Below are positions 26,705-35,353 of a stretch of 64,000 bases of DNA, one piece after another. The position numbers and the translations under genes were made by a program. The notes beneath the pieces are model-generated. The model searched no databases and was not told where the DNA came from. It worked only from the letters and a program-made list of their open reading frames with translations. The stretch is from an uncultured Candidatus Melainabacteria bacterium (GTDB lineage Bacteria > Cyanobacteriota > Vampirovibrionia > Gastranaerophilales > Gastranaerophilaceae), in NCBI GenBank assembly GCA_934726055.1, contig CAKVCZ010000010.1, positions 33,752-97,751 of the forward strand, in the 5' to 3' direction. Positions within the stretch are counted from its first letter, which is position 1; each line of letters starts with the position of its first letter.

Positions 26705-28006
26705 ATGAAAGTTTGTGTAATAGGAACAGGTTACGTTGGTTTAGTGGTAGGAACTTGTCTTGCAGAGATGGGAAACGACGTAATGTGCGTAGATAACAAT
26801 GAGAAAAAGCTTGAAGATTTAAAAAATGGCATTGTACCAATTTATGAACCGGGATTAGAAGAACTTATTACAACAAACGTTTCAGAAAATAGACTTACTT
26901 TTTCAAGCGATTTAAAACAAGCGGTAGAAAAGTCTTTAGTGTGTTTCATTGCTGTTGGAACACCACAGGGGGAAGACGGTTCGGCAGATTTACAATATGT
27001 TTGTCAGGTCGCAGAAAGCATTGGCAAATATATGAATGACTATAAAGTTATTGTAGATAAATCAACAGTTCCGGTTGGTACAGCGGATAAAGTTACAGAG
27101 ATAATCAAAAAACAAACAACACAACCTTTTGATGTTGTTTCAAATCCGGAATTTTTAAAACAGGGAGCAGCTGTTGATGACTTTTTAAAACCGGATAGAG
27201 TGGTAATTGGATCAAACTCTCCGAAAGCAACAGCAATAATGCAAGAATTGTATGCACCATTTTTAAGAACAGGAAATCCTGTAATTACAATGAATGTAAA
27301 ATCCGCAGAGATGACAAAATATGCAGCGAATTCATTTTTGGCAGTAAAAATATCTTATGCAAATGAAATAGCGAATATTTGTGAAAAAGTTGGTGCAGAT
27401 GCCGAGATGGTAAGAATTGGAATGTGTTCAGACAGACGTATTGGAACACAGTTCTTGTTTCCAGGATTAGGCTACGGTGGAAGTTGTTTCCCAAAAGATG
27501 TAAAGGCACTTTTAAAGACAGCAAAAGATAACGGATGTGATATACAAATGCTGGAAGCAGCGGATAGCATTAACAAATTACAACGTAAACACTTTATAGA
27601 TAAAATTTTAAAACATTACAATAACGATGTAACTGGCAAAACATTTGCGGTTTGGGGGCTTGCATTCAAACCAAAAACGGATGATATGAGAGAAGCACCT
27701 GCAATTACAATAATAAATGCATTGTTAGAAAAGGGAGCAAAGGTTCAAGCGTATGATCCAAAAGCAATGGATATGGCAAAATTCCACTTTGCAGACAGAA
27801 TAACTTATGCTAAGAATTCTTATGAAGCATTAGAACAAGCTGATGCATTACTACTATTAACAGAGTGGAATGAATTCAGACGTCCTGATTTTGAACGAAT
27901 CAAAAACTTATTAAAAACACCTATTATTTTTGACGGAAGAAATCAATATAACAAAGATAGAATGGTTGAAAAAGGATTTACTTATTATTGTGTAGGTAAG
28001 GCATAG
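26705..28006 (+). CDS. ugd: UDP-glucose 6-dehydrogenase
   Basis: 433 residues. The NAD-binding start is VCVIGTGYVGLVVGTCLAEMG. The central catalytic region includes DKSTVPVGTA, NPEFLKQGAAVDDFLKPDR and the nucleophile Cys in GLGYGGSCFPKDVKAL (about residue 260). The C-terminal UDP-binding domain holds WGLAFKPKTDDMREAPA. It oxidises UDP-glucose to UDP-glucuronate for surface polysaccharides. GAGGG lies upstream of the ATG. It is divergent from the GT9 gene, and the neighbouring flippase and transferases support an envelope polysaccharide role. Confidence 0.95.
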   Translation: MKVCVIGTGYVGLVVGTCLAEMGNDVMCVDNNEKKLEDLKNGIVPIYEPGLEELITTNVSENRLTFSSDLKQAVEKSLVCFIAVGTPQGEDGSADLQYVCQVAESIGKYMNDYKVIVDKSTVPVGTADKVTEIIKKQTTQPFDVVSNPEFLKQGAAVDDFLKPDRVVIGSNSPKATAIMQELYAPFLRTGNPVITMNVKSAEMTKYAANSFLAVKISYANEIANICEKVGADAEMVRIGMCSDRRIGTQFLFPGLGYGGSCFPKDVKALLKTAKDNGCDIQMLEAADSINKLQRKHFIDKILKHYNNDVTGKTFAVWGLAFKPKTDDMREAPAITIINALLEKGAKVQAYDPKAMDMAKFHFADRITYAKNSYEALEQADALLLLTEWNEFRRPDFERIKNLLKTPIIFDGRNQYNKDRMVEKGFTYYCVGKA

Positions 28007-28025
28007 TTTTTTATAAAATTTATAT

Positions 28026-28574
28026 ATGAAAATTTCATTAAAGGAATTGTACATTGAATTTTTTATGATAGGGCTTCAGCTTTTGGGCGGCGGCTACGTA
28101 ATCGTACCTTTAATGAAAAAGAATCTTGTTGAAAAAAAAAATTGGATAACAGAGTCAGAATTAACAGATTTTTATGCACTAAGTCAGACCATTCCGGGAA
28201 TAATAGCAATGAATATTTCTGCTTTTACCGGATATAAATTGCGAAGAAAATCAGGTGCATTTACTGCATTATTAGGAACAATTACAACTCCAGTTATTTT
28301 TATATTCCTTATTGCAACCATAATGGAATATCTTCTAAGAATATCTTTCATACAAAGTATTTTTTGGGGAATTGGAATTGCAGTCATAATATTAATTTAC
28401 CTGACAATAAAAGAAATGTGGCAAAACAGTTTGGTTGATATTCCAAGTTGGATAATTTTTATTCTTGCTTTTGTATTATCATTTTTTGCAAAGCTTTCTC
28501 CTGTATGCGTAATTGTTATTTCTGTTACAATCGGAATATTGATTTGCCTGACTAAAGCGAGGATAAACAAATGA
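28026..28574 (+). CDS. Chromate transporter family protein, first half
   Basis: 182-residue membrane protein of the CHR family (ChrA halves). The signature LQLLGGGYVIVPLMKKNLVEK and SQTIPGIIAMNISAFTGYK are typical. Five to six hydrophobic segments follow. Short CHR proteins usually work as paired, oppositely oriented subunits, and the next gene is the partner, overlapping by four bases (ATGA). No Shine-Dalgarno sequence precedes the ATG; TATAAA ends eight bases upstream, so a leaderless start is possible. The true substrate may be an anion other than chromate. Confidence 0.85.
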   Translation: MKISLKELYIEFFMIGLQLLGGGYVIVPLMKKNLVEKKNWITESELTDFYALSQTIPGIIAMNISAFTGYKLRRKSGAFTALLGTITTPVIFIFLIATIMEYLLRISFIQSIFWGIGIAVIILIYLTIKEMWQNSLVDIPSWIIFILAFVLSFFAKLSPVCVIVISVTIGILICLTKARINK

Positions 28575-29113
28575 TAACACTTGCTCATTTAATCGTTGAA
28601 TTTTTTAAAATAGGCATATTCTCAATTGGTGGCGGGTATGCAACAATTCCGTTTTTGTACCAAATAAGTCATCAATATGGCTGGTACAACATAAAAGAGC
28701 TATCTGATATGATTGCAATATCTATGATTACTCCCGGACCTGTCGGAGTAAATATGGCAACATTTGCAGGGTTTAAAACATACGGAATATTTGGTGGAAT
28801 AATTGCAACTCTATCACTTGCACTACCGGCATTAATTTTTGTCATATTGATATCAAAAATTCTAAACAAATATAGTGAAAATTTTTGGATAAAATCAATG
28901 CTTTATGCATTAAAACCAACAGGATGCGGGTTATTATTGGCTGTTGGAATAAAAATGTTTTTTGATAACGTAACAAACATACCTGCAATTTGTTTATTTG
29001 TATTTTTATTTCTAATAAGTTTTAAATTCAAAAAAAATCCGCTTTATTACTTTTTATTTGCCTCAATTATCGGAATTATACTCCAACTATGCAATGTAAA
29101 AATTGTATCGTAA
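28571..29113 (+). CDS. Chromate transporter family protein, second half
   Basis: 180 residues, the second CHR-domain protein of the pair. FSIGGGYATIPFLYQ and SMITPGPVGVNMATFAGFK are the conserved family motifs. It overlaps the previous CDS by four bases, so synthesis is coupled and a heterodimer is likely. It ends 20 bases before the convergent acyltransferase gene. Confidence 0.85.
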   Translation: MITLAHLIVEFFKIGIFSIGGGYATIPFLYQISHQYGWYNIKELSDMIAISMITPGPVGVNMATFAGFKTYGIFGGIIATLSLALPALIFVILISKILNKYSENFWIKSMLYALKPTGCGLLLAVGIKMFFDNVTNIPAICLFVFLFLISFKFKKNPLYYFLFASIIGIILQLCNVKIVS

Positions 29114-29133
29114 CGTAGTTTTCCAAACTTTAA

Positions 29134-29949
29134 CTAAAATACAGTATCTACATCCCAATTAATACCCTGCTTAACAACTTTAGCCGGATTTCCGGCAATT
29201 ACAACATTTTCTTGTTTAAAATCACCTGTTACAACCGCATTATAACCAACAATTGAATTTGATGAAATTTTTGCATTTTTTAAAATACTTGCTCTACGAC
29301 CAACCCAAACATGATCACCAATTTCAATTTTATATGGTTTTTGATTTAACAACTCTCCTGTTTCATTGTTTATTATTTTATGTCCATCGCTACTTTGCAT
29401 AATAACTTCCTGAGCAAATAAACAATCTTTCCCCACAACAACAGCAGTATTATTTTGATATAAAAACACTGATAATCCCAGACAAGAACAATTTTCGCCT
29501 ATTTTTAAATAACACCCTTCATGATCACAAGTACTACCTTCTACTATATTTAAATACATGTCATTAGATTTTTCTATCTCAATAACATGGTTATTCCCTG
29601 AAACTTCAATACTACCCAAAATAGATTTAACATAATCAATATGCACCTTATTACCATTACCATTTATCGACAAATTTAAATACTTGGAATTTTTAAGAAC
29701 ACTCTCATCTAATTCAACTAAATTATTTGAACCCAAAACAGAAATATCAACATTTGATTTCTTAATTTGTTTTTCACTTAACAATTTTTGACCTTCTTCA
29801 GTGTTAATATATACTTTATTATTCATCCCATTAATCATTTCAGCTTTTACGCTTTTTTTAAACTTCAGACCAAACAATACTAGTACTTTGTATTTTTTAA
29901 AACCACTAAATTCTTCTCCGCAGCGAAATATTTTATCCATTTTTAACAT
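29134..29949 (-). CDS. Left-handed beta-helix (hexapeptide) acyltransferase
   Basis: 271 residues. The C-terminal third is a hexapeptide-repeat acyltransferase: DHVWVGRRASILKNAKISSN (about 212-231), then SIVGYNAVVTG and IAGNPAKVVK, as in WbbJ/CysE-type acetyltransferases. The N-terminal 140 residues contain irregular helix-like repeats rich in Asn, Ile and Val (LSINGNGNKVHI, IEVSGNNHVIEI) and a Cys-containing segment. It probably acetylates a surface sugar. AAGG precedes the ATG at suitable distance. Distinct acceptor-recognition repeats make the substrate unclear. Confidence 0.78.
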   Translation of the reverse strand: MLKMDKIFRCGEEFSGFKKYKVLVLFGLKFKKSVKAEMINGMNNKVYINTEEGQKLLSEKQIKKSNVDISVLGSNNLVELDESVLKNSKYLNLSINGNGNKVHIDYVKSILGSIEVSGNNHVIEIEKSNDMYLNIVEGSTCDHEGCYLKIGENCSCLGLSVFLYQNNTAVVVGKDCLFAQEVIMQSSDGHKIINNETGELLNQKPYKIEIGDHVWVGRRASILKNAKISSNSIVGYNAVVTGDFKQENVVIAGNPAKVVKQGINWDVDTVF

Positions 29950-30014
29950 TTTTAGACCTTTTCCTTCTTTCTATTTGCATTAAATTTAACTTTATCAAAC
30001 TTATTGTAATGTAT

Positions 30015-30818
30015 CTAATCAATATCGGCAATTGGATAAAGTGATTTTAAGTATTTCACGACATTAATATCAATTTCAGCATAAATTGCACCTTCTTTAT
30101 CCATGGCATTTGCCATAACTTCCGCTGTTGGAGAAATTATTGTAGAACACCCTATACAAGATTTTTCACTGCCGCAAGATTTTGTCAAATCACTTACAAC
30201 AAAGTAAACCATATTGTCGTACGCACGAGTTCTGCACATTGAAATAAACATATTTTGTGCATATTGAAGTTCTAATTTGCTGTTATAAATTTCATTTGGA
30301 ACAATCCATGCGGTTGGCATAACAACAATTTGTGCACCTTGTTTTACAATTTTATTTATGTAAACAGGATATCGCATATCAAAACAAATTATCATACCGA
30401 CTTTTGCAAAATCAAAATGTGCAATTTTTATTTCATTACCTGCCGTGATTCGTGCCCCTTCATTTCCGCCAAGATAATTAAATAAGTGAACTTTATCATA
30501 TTTTTCAATTATTTCACCAGTTCTATTTATAGCAAAACTTGTATTGTAGAGCTTTTCATCCACTTTTCTTACAACTGAACCTGCTATAATATTTGTATTA
30601 TAAGCTTTTGCAAGGTTTTGAATATGTTTTATTGTATCTCCGCCATTTTCATCTTCAGGTGATTTTTCATAATCTATATTTGTTGAAAAAAATTCAGGAA
30701 TAACAACTAAATCAAGCTTCTTGTCTTTGTTAAACTTTATATAATGCTCAATTTTTCTTAAATTTGTTTGCTTATCTCCCATAAGAGATTTTATTTGAAT
30801 ATTTAAAATACCAGCCAT
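30015..30818 (-). CDS. Carbon-nitrogen hydrolase (nitrilase superfamily)
   Basis: 267 residues. The Glu-Lys-Cys triad is visible: Glu in VVIPEFF (about residue 42), Lys in YDKVHLF (about 109) and Cys in MIICFDMRYP (about 145). The family hydrolyses amide C-N bonds (omega-amidase, carbamoylase and others); the exact substrate is not evident. Later cysteines (CGSEKSCIGC) are unusual for the family. GAGGT precedes the ATG. No operon partner is present, as the neighbouring genes are on independent promoters. Confidence 0.8.
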   Translation of the reverse strand: MAGILNIQIKSLMGDKQTNLRKIEHYIKFNKDKKLDLVVIPEFFSTNIDYEKSPEDENGGDTIKHIQNLAKAYNTNIIAGSVVRKVDEKLYNTSFAINRTGEIIEKYDKVHLFNYLGGNEGARITAGNEIKIAHFDFAKVGMIICFDMRYPVYINKIVKQGAQIVVMPTAWIVPNEIYNSKLELQYAQNMFISMCRTRAYDNMVYFVVSDLTKSCGSEKSCIGCSTIISPTAEVMANAMDKEGAIYAEIDINVVKYLKSLYPIADID

Positions 30819-30916
30819 TATTTACCTCTTTTTTATTATTATATAATAAAATTTTCACCTCTCAATTAGTTGAAAATTATCTGAATTTTATTTATTATTA
30901 AGTTAAAGAGGTTACA

Positions 30917-31417
30917 ATGACAGAAAAAGACTATAAATTTTATTTAGATACAGGAATAGAAAAAACAAATCAGGGAAAGTTTGAGGAAGCTCTTGAAACT
31001 ATTGAAAAAGCAATTGAACTTAATTCAAAAAGTGCTTTAGCTTATTTTTCCAAAGCAATAGTATATCATAATTTAAACCAGCTGAGAGCCGCTTACGAAA
31101 ACTATTCTCACGCAATAGATAATGATAAAAATATGATCGATGCCTACTACAATAGGGCTCAAACTATTTTAGCATTTGAAGAACCTACGGATAATGAACT
31201 AAAAGAAGCACTCCAAGATTTGGAACAAGCCACAAAATTAGACGAAAAATTTATTGATGCACATTATTATTCAGCAATAGTAAAAAAGAAACTCGGATTA
31301 TACGAAAGTGCTATTGTATCTTTGGATAAAGTTCTTGCAATTGAGCCAAAAGCCCCTTATTCAAGAGCTCTTAGAAAATTAATTCTACAAAAATACTTGC
31401 ACATAGAAAACGATTGA
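30917..31417 (+). CDS. TPR-repeat protein
   Basis: 166 residues made of about four tetratricopeptide repeats, for example KFEEALETIEKAIELNSKSA and LRAAYENYSHAIDNDKNMI. There is no signal peptide, so a cytoplasmic protein-interaction role is likely. AGAGG precedes the ATG. It stands alone, upstream of hydG and in the same direction, with an 81-base gap, so it could be co-expressed. Partners are unknown. Confidence 0.8.
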   Translation: MTEKDYKFYLDTGIEKTNQGKFEEALETIEKAIELNSKSALAYFSKAIVYHNLNQLRAAYENYSHAIDNDKNMIDAYYNRAQTILAFEEPTDNELKEALQDLEQATKLDEKFIDAHYYSAIVKKKLGLYESAIVSLDKVLAIEPKAPYSRALRKLILQKYLHIEND

Positions 31418-31498
31418 TATTGAATATTAAATCTTAACAATGAGTGTTTTAAACTTTTGTTTGAGTTATGATTATATTTGAAAGATAGGATAGAAGTA

Positions 31499-32917
31499 AT
31501 GTATAATAAGAATTCACTAAAAGCTGAGGAATTTATTGACCATCAGGAAGTTTTAGACACACTTGAATATGCTGAACAGAACAAATCTAATGTTCAACTT
31601 ATTGATGAAATCATAGAAAAAGCAAAAGAAAGAAAAGGTCTAACTCATAGAGAAGCAAGCATCCTTTTAGCTTGCGAAATTGAAGAAAAAAATCAAGAAA
31701 TTTTTAAACTTGCAGAGCAAATAAAAAAAGATTTCTACGGAAACAGAATTGTATTATTTGCACCACTATACCTGTCTAATTATTGCGTAAACGGTTGTGT
31801 ATATTGTCCATATCACGCAAAAAATAAACACATACCACGCAAAAAAATGACTCAAGAAGAAATTAAAAGAGAAGTTATAGCACTTCAAGATATGGGGCAC
31901 AAGCGATTGGCGATAGAAACAGGCGAAGACCCTGTTAACAACCCTATTGAATATATTTTAGAAAGTTTGAAAACAATATACAGCGTTAAACATAAAAACG
32001 GGGCAATACGTCGTGCAAACGTTAATATAGCAGCAACAACCGTTGAAAATTACCGTAAATTGAAAGAAGCAGGCATCGGTACATACATACTTTTCCAAGA
32101 AACGTATAACAAAGAACGATACGAAAAACTTCACCCAACCGGACCAAAACATAATTATGCATATCATACAGAAGCTATGGATAGAGCCATGGAAGGTGGT
32201 ATTGATGATGTTGGATTAGGCGTTTTATACGGGCTTTCAACATACAAATACGAATTTGCCGCACAATTAATGCACGCAGAACATTTAGAAGCCGTACACG
32301 GAGTCGGTCCGCATACAATCAGTGTTCCTCGAATTAGAAAAGCTGATGACATCGATCCAAGCACTTTTGAAAACGGTATTGACGATGAAACTTTCTGTAA
32401 AATTGTAGCTTGTATAAGAATAGCTGTTCCATACACGGGAATGATTGTATCAACAAGAGAATCAAAAGAAGTTAGAGAAAAAGTTCTACATCTTGGAATT
32501 TCTCAAATTTCAGGCGGTTCAAAAACCTCTGTTGGCGGATACGATGCAAGTGATTATACAGAAGAAGACTCCTCTCAATTTGATGTAACAGATACAAGAA
32601 GCTTGGATGAAGTTATGAAATGGCTTATGGAAATAGGATATTTGCCAAGTTTTTGTACAGCATGTTATAGAGAAGGCAGAACCGGCGAAAGATTTATGGA
32701 TATCTGTAAATCCAAACAAATCCAAAACTTCTGTCAGCCAAATGCAATCATTACATTAAAAGAATACTTGGAAGATTATGCAAAACCAGAAACAAAAGCT
32801 GTTGGAGAAAAGCTGATAGGAAAAGAAATATCTTCACTTGAAAACGAAAACGTAAAACAACAAGTTTCAGATTATATGGACAAAATCGAAAACGGCGAAA
32901 GAGATTTTAGATTTTAA
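31499..32917 (+). CDS. hydG: [FeFe]-hydrogenase H-cluster maturase HydG
   Basis: 472-residue radical SAM tyrosine lyase that supplies CO and CN ligands for the H-cluster. The SAM cluster motif is CVNGCVYC (CX3CX2C, about residues 100-107). The diagnostic C-terminal second cluster CTAC plus 22 residues plus C (about 387-413) separates HydG from ThiH. The ATG at 31499 has AGGA eight bases upstream; an earlier TTG is not used. hydE, hydF and the hydrogenase are not in the window, so the maturation genes are dispersed. Presence of HydG implies an [FeFe] hydrogenase and hydrogen metabolism. Confidence 0.92.
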   Translation: MYNKNSLKAEEFIDHQEVLDTLEYAEQNKSNVQLIDEIIEKAKERKGLTHREASILLACEIEEKNQEIFKLAEQIKKDFYGNRIVLFAPLYLSNYCVNGCVYCPYHAKNKHIPRKKMTQEEIKREVIALQDMGHKRLAIETGEDPVNNPIEYILESLKTIYSVKHKNGAIRRANVNIAATTVENYRKLKEAGIGTYILFQETYNKERYEKLHPTGPKHNYAYHTEAMDRAMEGGIDDVGLGVLYGLSTYKYEFAAQLMHAEHLEAVHGVGPHTISVPRIRKADDIDPSTFENGIDDETFCKIVACIRIAVPYTGMIVSTRESKEVREKVLHLGISQISGGSKTSVGGYDASDYTEEDSSQFDVTDTRSLDEVMKWLMEIGYLPSFCTACYREGRTGERFMDICKSKQIQNFCQPNAIITLKEYLEDYAKPETKAVGEKLIGKEISSLENENVKQQVSDYMDKIENGERDFRF

Positions 32918-33029
32918 CTTAAAAACAAAGCCTTTACTCTATCCAATTATTCTATTCAATAATCGAATGCCACAATTCTATGTTTTGCAATCATTTTTTG
33001 CTTTTATTAAATTTTAATAGTTTTTATTG

Positions 33030-33150
33030 CTGGATTACTTCGCTTCGCTCGTAATAATACTATAAGTCATTACAAGAAAATCTCTGATTTTCGTGGCAAT
33101 CTATTATTATCTATTTTTTTTACCAACAAAAGGTTCGTTATATTAAAATT
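33030..33150. repeat. Dispersed intergenic repeat relic
   Basis: Contains GGATTACTTCGCTTCGCTCG, then a hairpin GAAAATCTCTGATTTTCGTGG (33077-33097) leading to GGCAATCT, and AAAAGGTTCGTTA. The segment TGATTTTCGTGGCAATC recurs inverted at 53532-53548, and the AAAAGGTTCGTT arm recurs near 55188-55199. These are parts of one interspersed palindromic repeat family. Confidence 0.6.
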
Positions 33151-33223
33151 TTTGTAGAACTTTTGTGTCAAAAGATTCTACACCTGAAAGACTTTCTGAT
33201 TGATTATTTGAGTTAAACAAAAT

Positions 33224-33261
33224 AAAAAAGCAATCTTTCTATAATAAAAAGACTGCCTTTT
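33224..33261 (-). terminator. Intrinsic terminator of serA
   Basis: Stem on the minus strand of AAAGGCAGTCTTT with AAAGATTGCTTT (two G-U pairs), about 14 bp, followed by a U-run from the A-run at 33224-33229. It lies 18 bases after the serA stop. Confidence 0.75.
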
Positions 33262-33278
33262 ATTTAATAAAGCTTTAG

Positions 33279-34865
33279 TTATTTGCCTAAATGAACATAA
33301 ACCGCGTTATTAATACCATCTATTGCATTAATTTTTGCAATTGCATCTTGTTCAACTTCAGAACCTGTTGATATAATCATTGCAGATAATTGTTTACCAT
33401 TGTCAGGTGATACACTCATGTGATTGATGTTTACGCCTGCTTCACCAATTACAGTTGCAACTTTTGCAATCATGGATGGTTTGTTTTCATGAGGAACAAA
33501 TAACATGTGTTCTTCAGGCTCAATACTTGTATTAAAATTATTTACTTTTACAATACGTTTAACGTCTTTTGCAATTAATGCACCTGAAACAGTAGCAGAA
33601 CCTTTATCAGTATTAACTTTAACCGTAATAGAACCGATATAATCACCTGATGTTTCAGATTTTGTTACATTAACTTCAATACCCTTGTTTTTAGCAATAA
33701 TCGGAGCATTTACAAAGTTTACATCCTGCATTGAAGAACCAAACACACCCTTTAAGATAGCTGTTTGTAACGGAGAAACATCTAATGCTGCTAAATTGCC
33801 TTTAAATGTTATCTCAATTGATTTTAAATTACCATCAACCATTTGGTCTGCAAACTCACCTACGTTTTGAGCCAATAACATATAATCTTTAACAGGCTCT
33901 AAAATAGCAGGTTTTAAACTTGGAATATTAACGGCACTTGTTGCAGAACCGCCTGATAAAACTTCTTTTATCTGATTTGCAACATCAACAGCAACATTAA
34001 TTTGTGCTTCTGACGTGCTAGCACCTAAGTGCGGAGTCATTAACAAGTTTTTATCACAACCATATAACGCACATTGTTGAACATCAGGTTCACAAGTGTA
34101 AACGTCTATTGCAGCACTTGCAACTTTTCCGCTATCAAGAGCTTCTCTTAAATCTGCTTCATTTATAATTCCACCTCTTGCACAGTTAATTAATCTAACA
34201 CCATCTTTCATTTTTGCTATTGTTGTTTTATTAATCAAATCGGTTGTTTCTTTTGTTTTTGGAACATGAACCGTGATAAAATCACATTCACCCCAGAAAT
34301 TTTCCAATTCAGCAACATAATCTGCACCCATTGATTTTACAATATTTTCTGAAGTATATGGATCATAAACAAGAACTCTCATACCTAAAGCTAAAGCTAC
34401 TTTTGCAACGTGAGAACCAATTTTTCCAAGCCCGATTACACCAAGTGTTTTACCAAAAACTTCAACACCTGTGAATTTCGCTCTGTCCCATCTGCCTTCT
34501 TTTGTTGATATACAAGCATTTGGAATATTTCTAACCATAGATAACATCATTGCTACCGTATGTTCAGCGGCAGCATTTGTATTTCCATCAGGAGAATTTA
34601 CAACTATAATACCTTTTTGTGTCGCAGCTTCTACGTCGATATTATCAACCCCTACACCGGCTCTTCCGATGATTTTTAAATTTGTAGCTGCATCTATAAT
34701 TCTTTTTGTAATCTTTGATGCACTTCTAATAATTAAAGCATCATATTTTCCAATGTTTTCAACATATTCATCTTCTGTCATAGTAGGCAAAACATCTACT
34801 TCAGCTACCTGTGCTACAATTTCTCTGGCTTTATCATTGCATTTATCTGTTACTAATACTTTCAT
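33279..34865 (-). CDS. serA: D-3-phosphoglycerate dehydrogenase
   Basis: 528-residue long form: substrate/NAD domains, the allosteric ASB domain and a C-terminal ACT domain. It carries out the first committed step of serine synthesis. The NAD motif GLGKIGSHVA is at about 147-156. Catalytic Arg is in NCARGGIINE and the His in LMTPHLGAST. The ACT domain near 450-528 binds serine for feedback in relatives (VNINHMSVSP). AAGGAG precedes the ATG. The gene stands alone, with a terminator at its 3' end. Confidence 0.95.
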   Translation of the reverse strand: MKVLVTDKCNDKAREIVAQVAEVDVLPTMTEDEYVENIGKYDALIIRSASKITKRIIDAATNLKIIGRAGVGVDNIDVEAATQKGIIVVNSPDGNTNAAAEHTVAMMLSMVRNIPNACISTKEGRWDRAKFTGVEVFGKTLGVIGLGKIGSHVAKVALALGMRVLVYDPYTSENIVKSMGADYVAELENFWGECDFITVHVPKTKETTDLINKTTIAKMKDGVRLINCARGGIINEADLREALDSGKVASAAIDVYTCEPDVQQCALYGCDKNLLMTPHLGASTSEAQINVAVDVANQIKEVLSGGSATSAVNIPSLKPAILEPVKDYMLLAQNVGEFADQMVDGNLKSIEITFKGNLAALDVSPLQTAILKGVFGSSMQDVNFVNAPIIAKNKGIEVNVTKSETSGDYIGSITVKVNTDKGSATVSGALIAKDVKRIVKVNNFNTSIEPEEHMLFVPHENKPSMIAKVATVIGEAGVNINHMSVSPDNGKQLSAMIISTGSEVEQDAIAKINAIDGINNAVYVHLGK

Positions 34866-34882
34866 TTTATCTCCTTACTAAC

Positions 34883-34911
34883 AAAAAACCGATTCTAAAT
34901 TATACAATCGG
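34883..34911 (-). terminator. Intrinsic terminator
   Basis: Minus-strand hairpin CCGATT (34911-34906) with AATCGG (34894-34889), then a U6 tract from 34883-34888. It lies downstream of the 117-residue gene and upstream of serA. Confidence 0.65.
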
Positions 34912-34943
34912 ATTTTCGTATTTTTATAGAACTTTTGTACAAT

Positions 34944-35297
34944 TTACTTAAATGGCTTAGTTTGATTTAATTTTAGTCTTAAATCTCTAAATCTTTGTAT
35001 ATCTTCTTGTGCTTTTGCCGACTCTTTAAATACAGCTTGCGACGACGGATGAACCATCAATACGTAATCCATGTGAATTTCTAAGAAGTTGTATCTTCTT
35101 GGAGCCTGAGATGAGTTTCTCGAATAGATTTCAGCATTTGTTACAGCCAAAAAACGACGTTCTTTATCGTTTAATAAGTCTGTTAATTCACGATTTGTAT
35201 TTGTATATTTGGAAACATGCACTGTTCCTTTAATATCGTGATCCGCAGTTAAAATACATACCTCTATTGGAATTGTATCTGAATTTTTTCCTGCCAT
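34944..35297 (-). CDS. Conserved small protein (PilZ-unrelated, beta-rich) of unknown function
   Basis: 117 residues. The pattern IPIEVCILTADHDIKGTVHV, then RELTDLLNDKERRFLAVTNAEIY, resembles a family of short bacterial proteins that bear an Ile/Val-rich beta core (possibly DUF6812). That name is from memory, not a search. Residues 70-117 are helical and charged. There is no signal peptide. It follows the lysA-cdaA-yitT operon on the same strand after 56 bases and precedes its own terminator. AAGGAG lies upstream of the ATG. Confidence 0.65.
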   Translation of the reverse strand: MAGKNSDTIPIEVCILTADHDIKGTVHVSKYTNTNRELTDLLNDKERRFLAVTNAEIYSRNSSQAPRRYNFLEIHMDYVLMVHPSSQAVFKESAKAQEDIQRFRDLRLKLNQTKPFK

Positions 35298-35353
35298 GTT
35301 TTATTCTCCTTACTACCTATTCTATCTTATAATAATCTGTTTAAATTGTCCAA

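Larger units (their letters stand above)
32918..33278. other. Intergenic gap with repeat remnants
   Basis: No supported gene in 361 bases between hydG and serA. It contains a dispersed-repeat relic (33030-33150) and the serA terminator at its right end. Confidence 0.7.

Noticed and set aside
31478..31498. TTG start for hydG
   Set aside because: The ATG at 31499 has a well-spaced AGGA and gives the usual HydG N-terminus.
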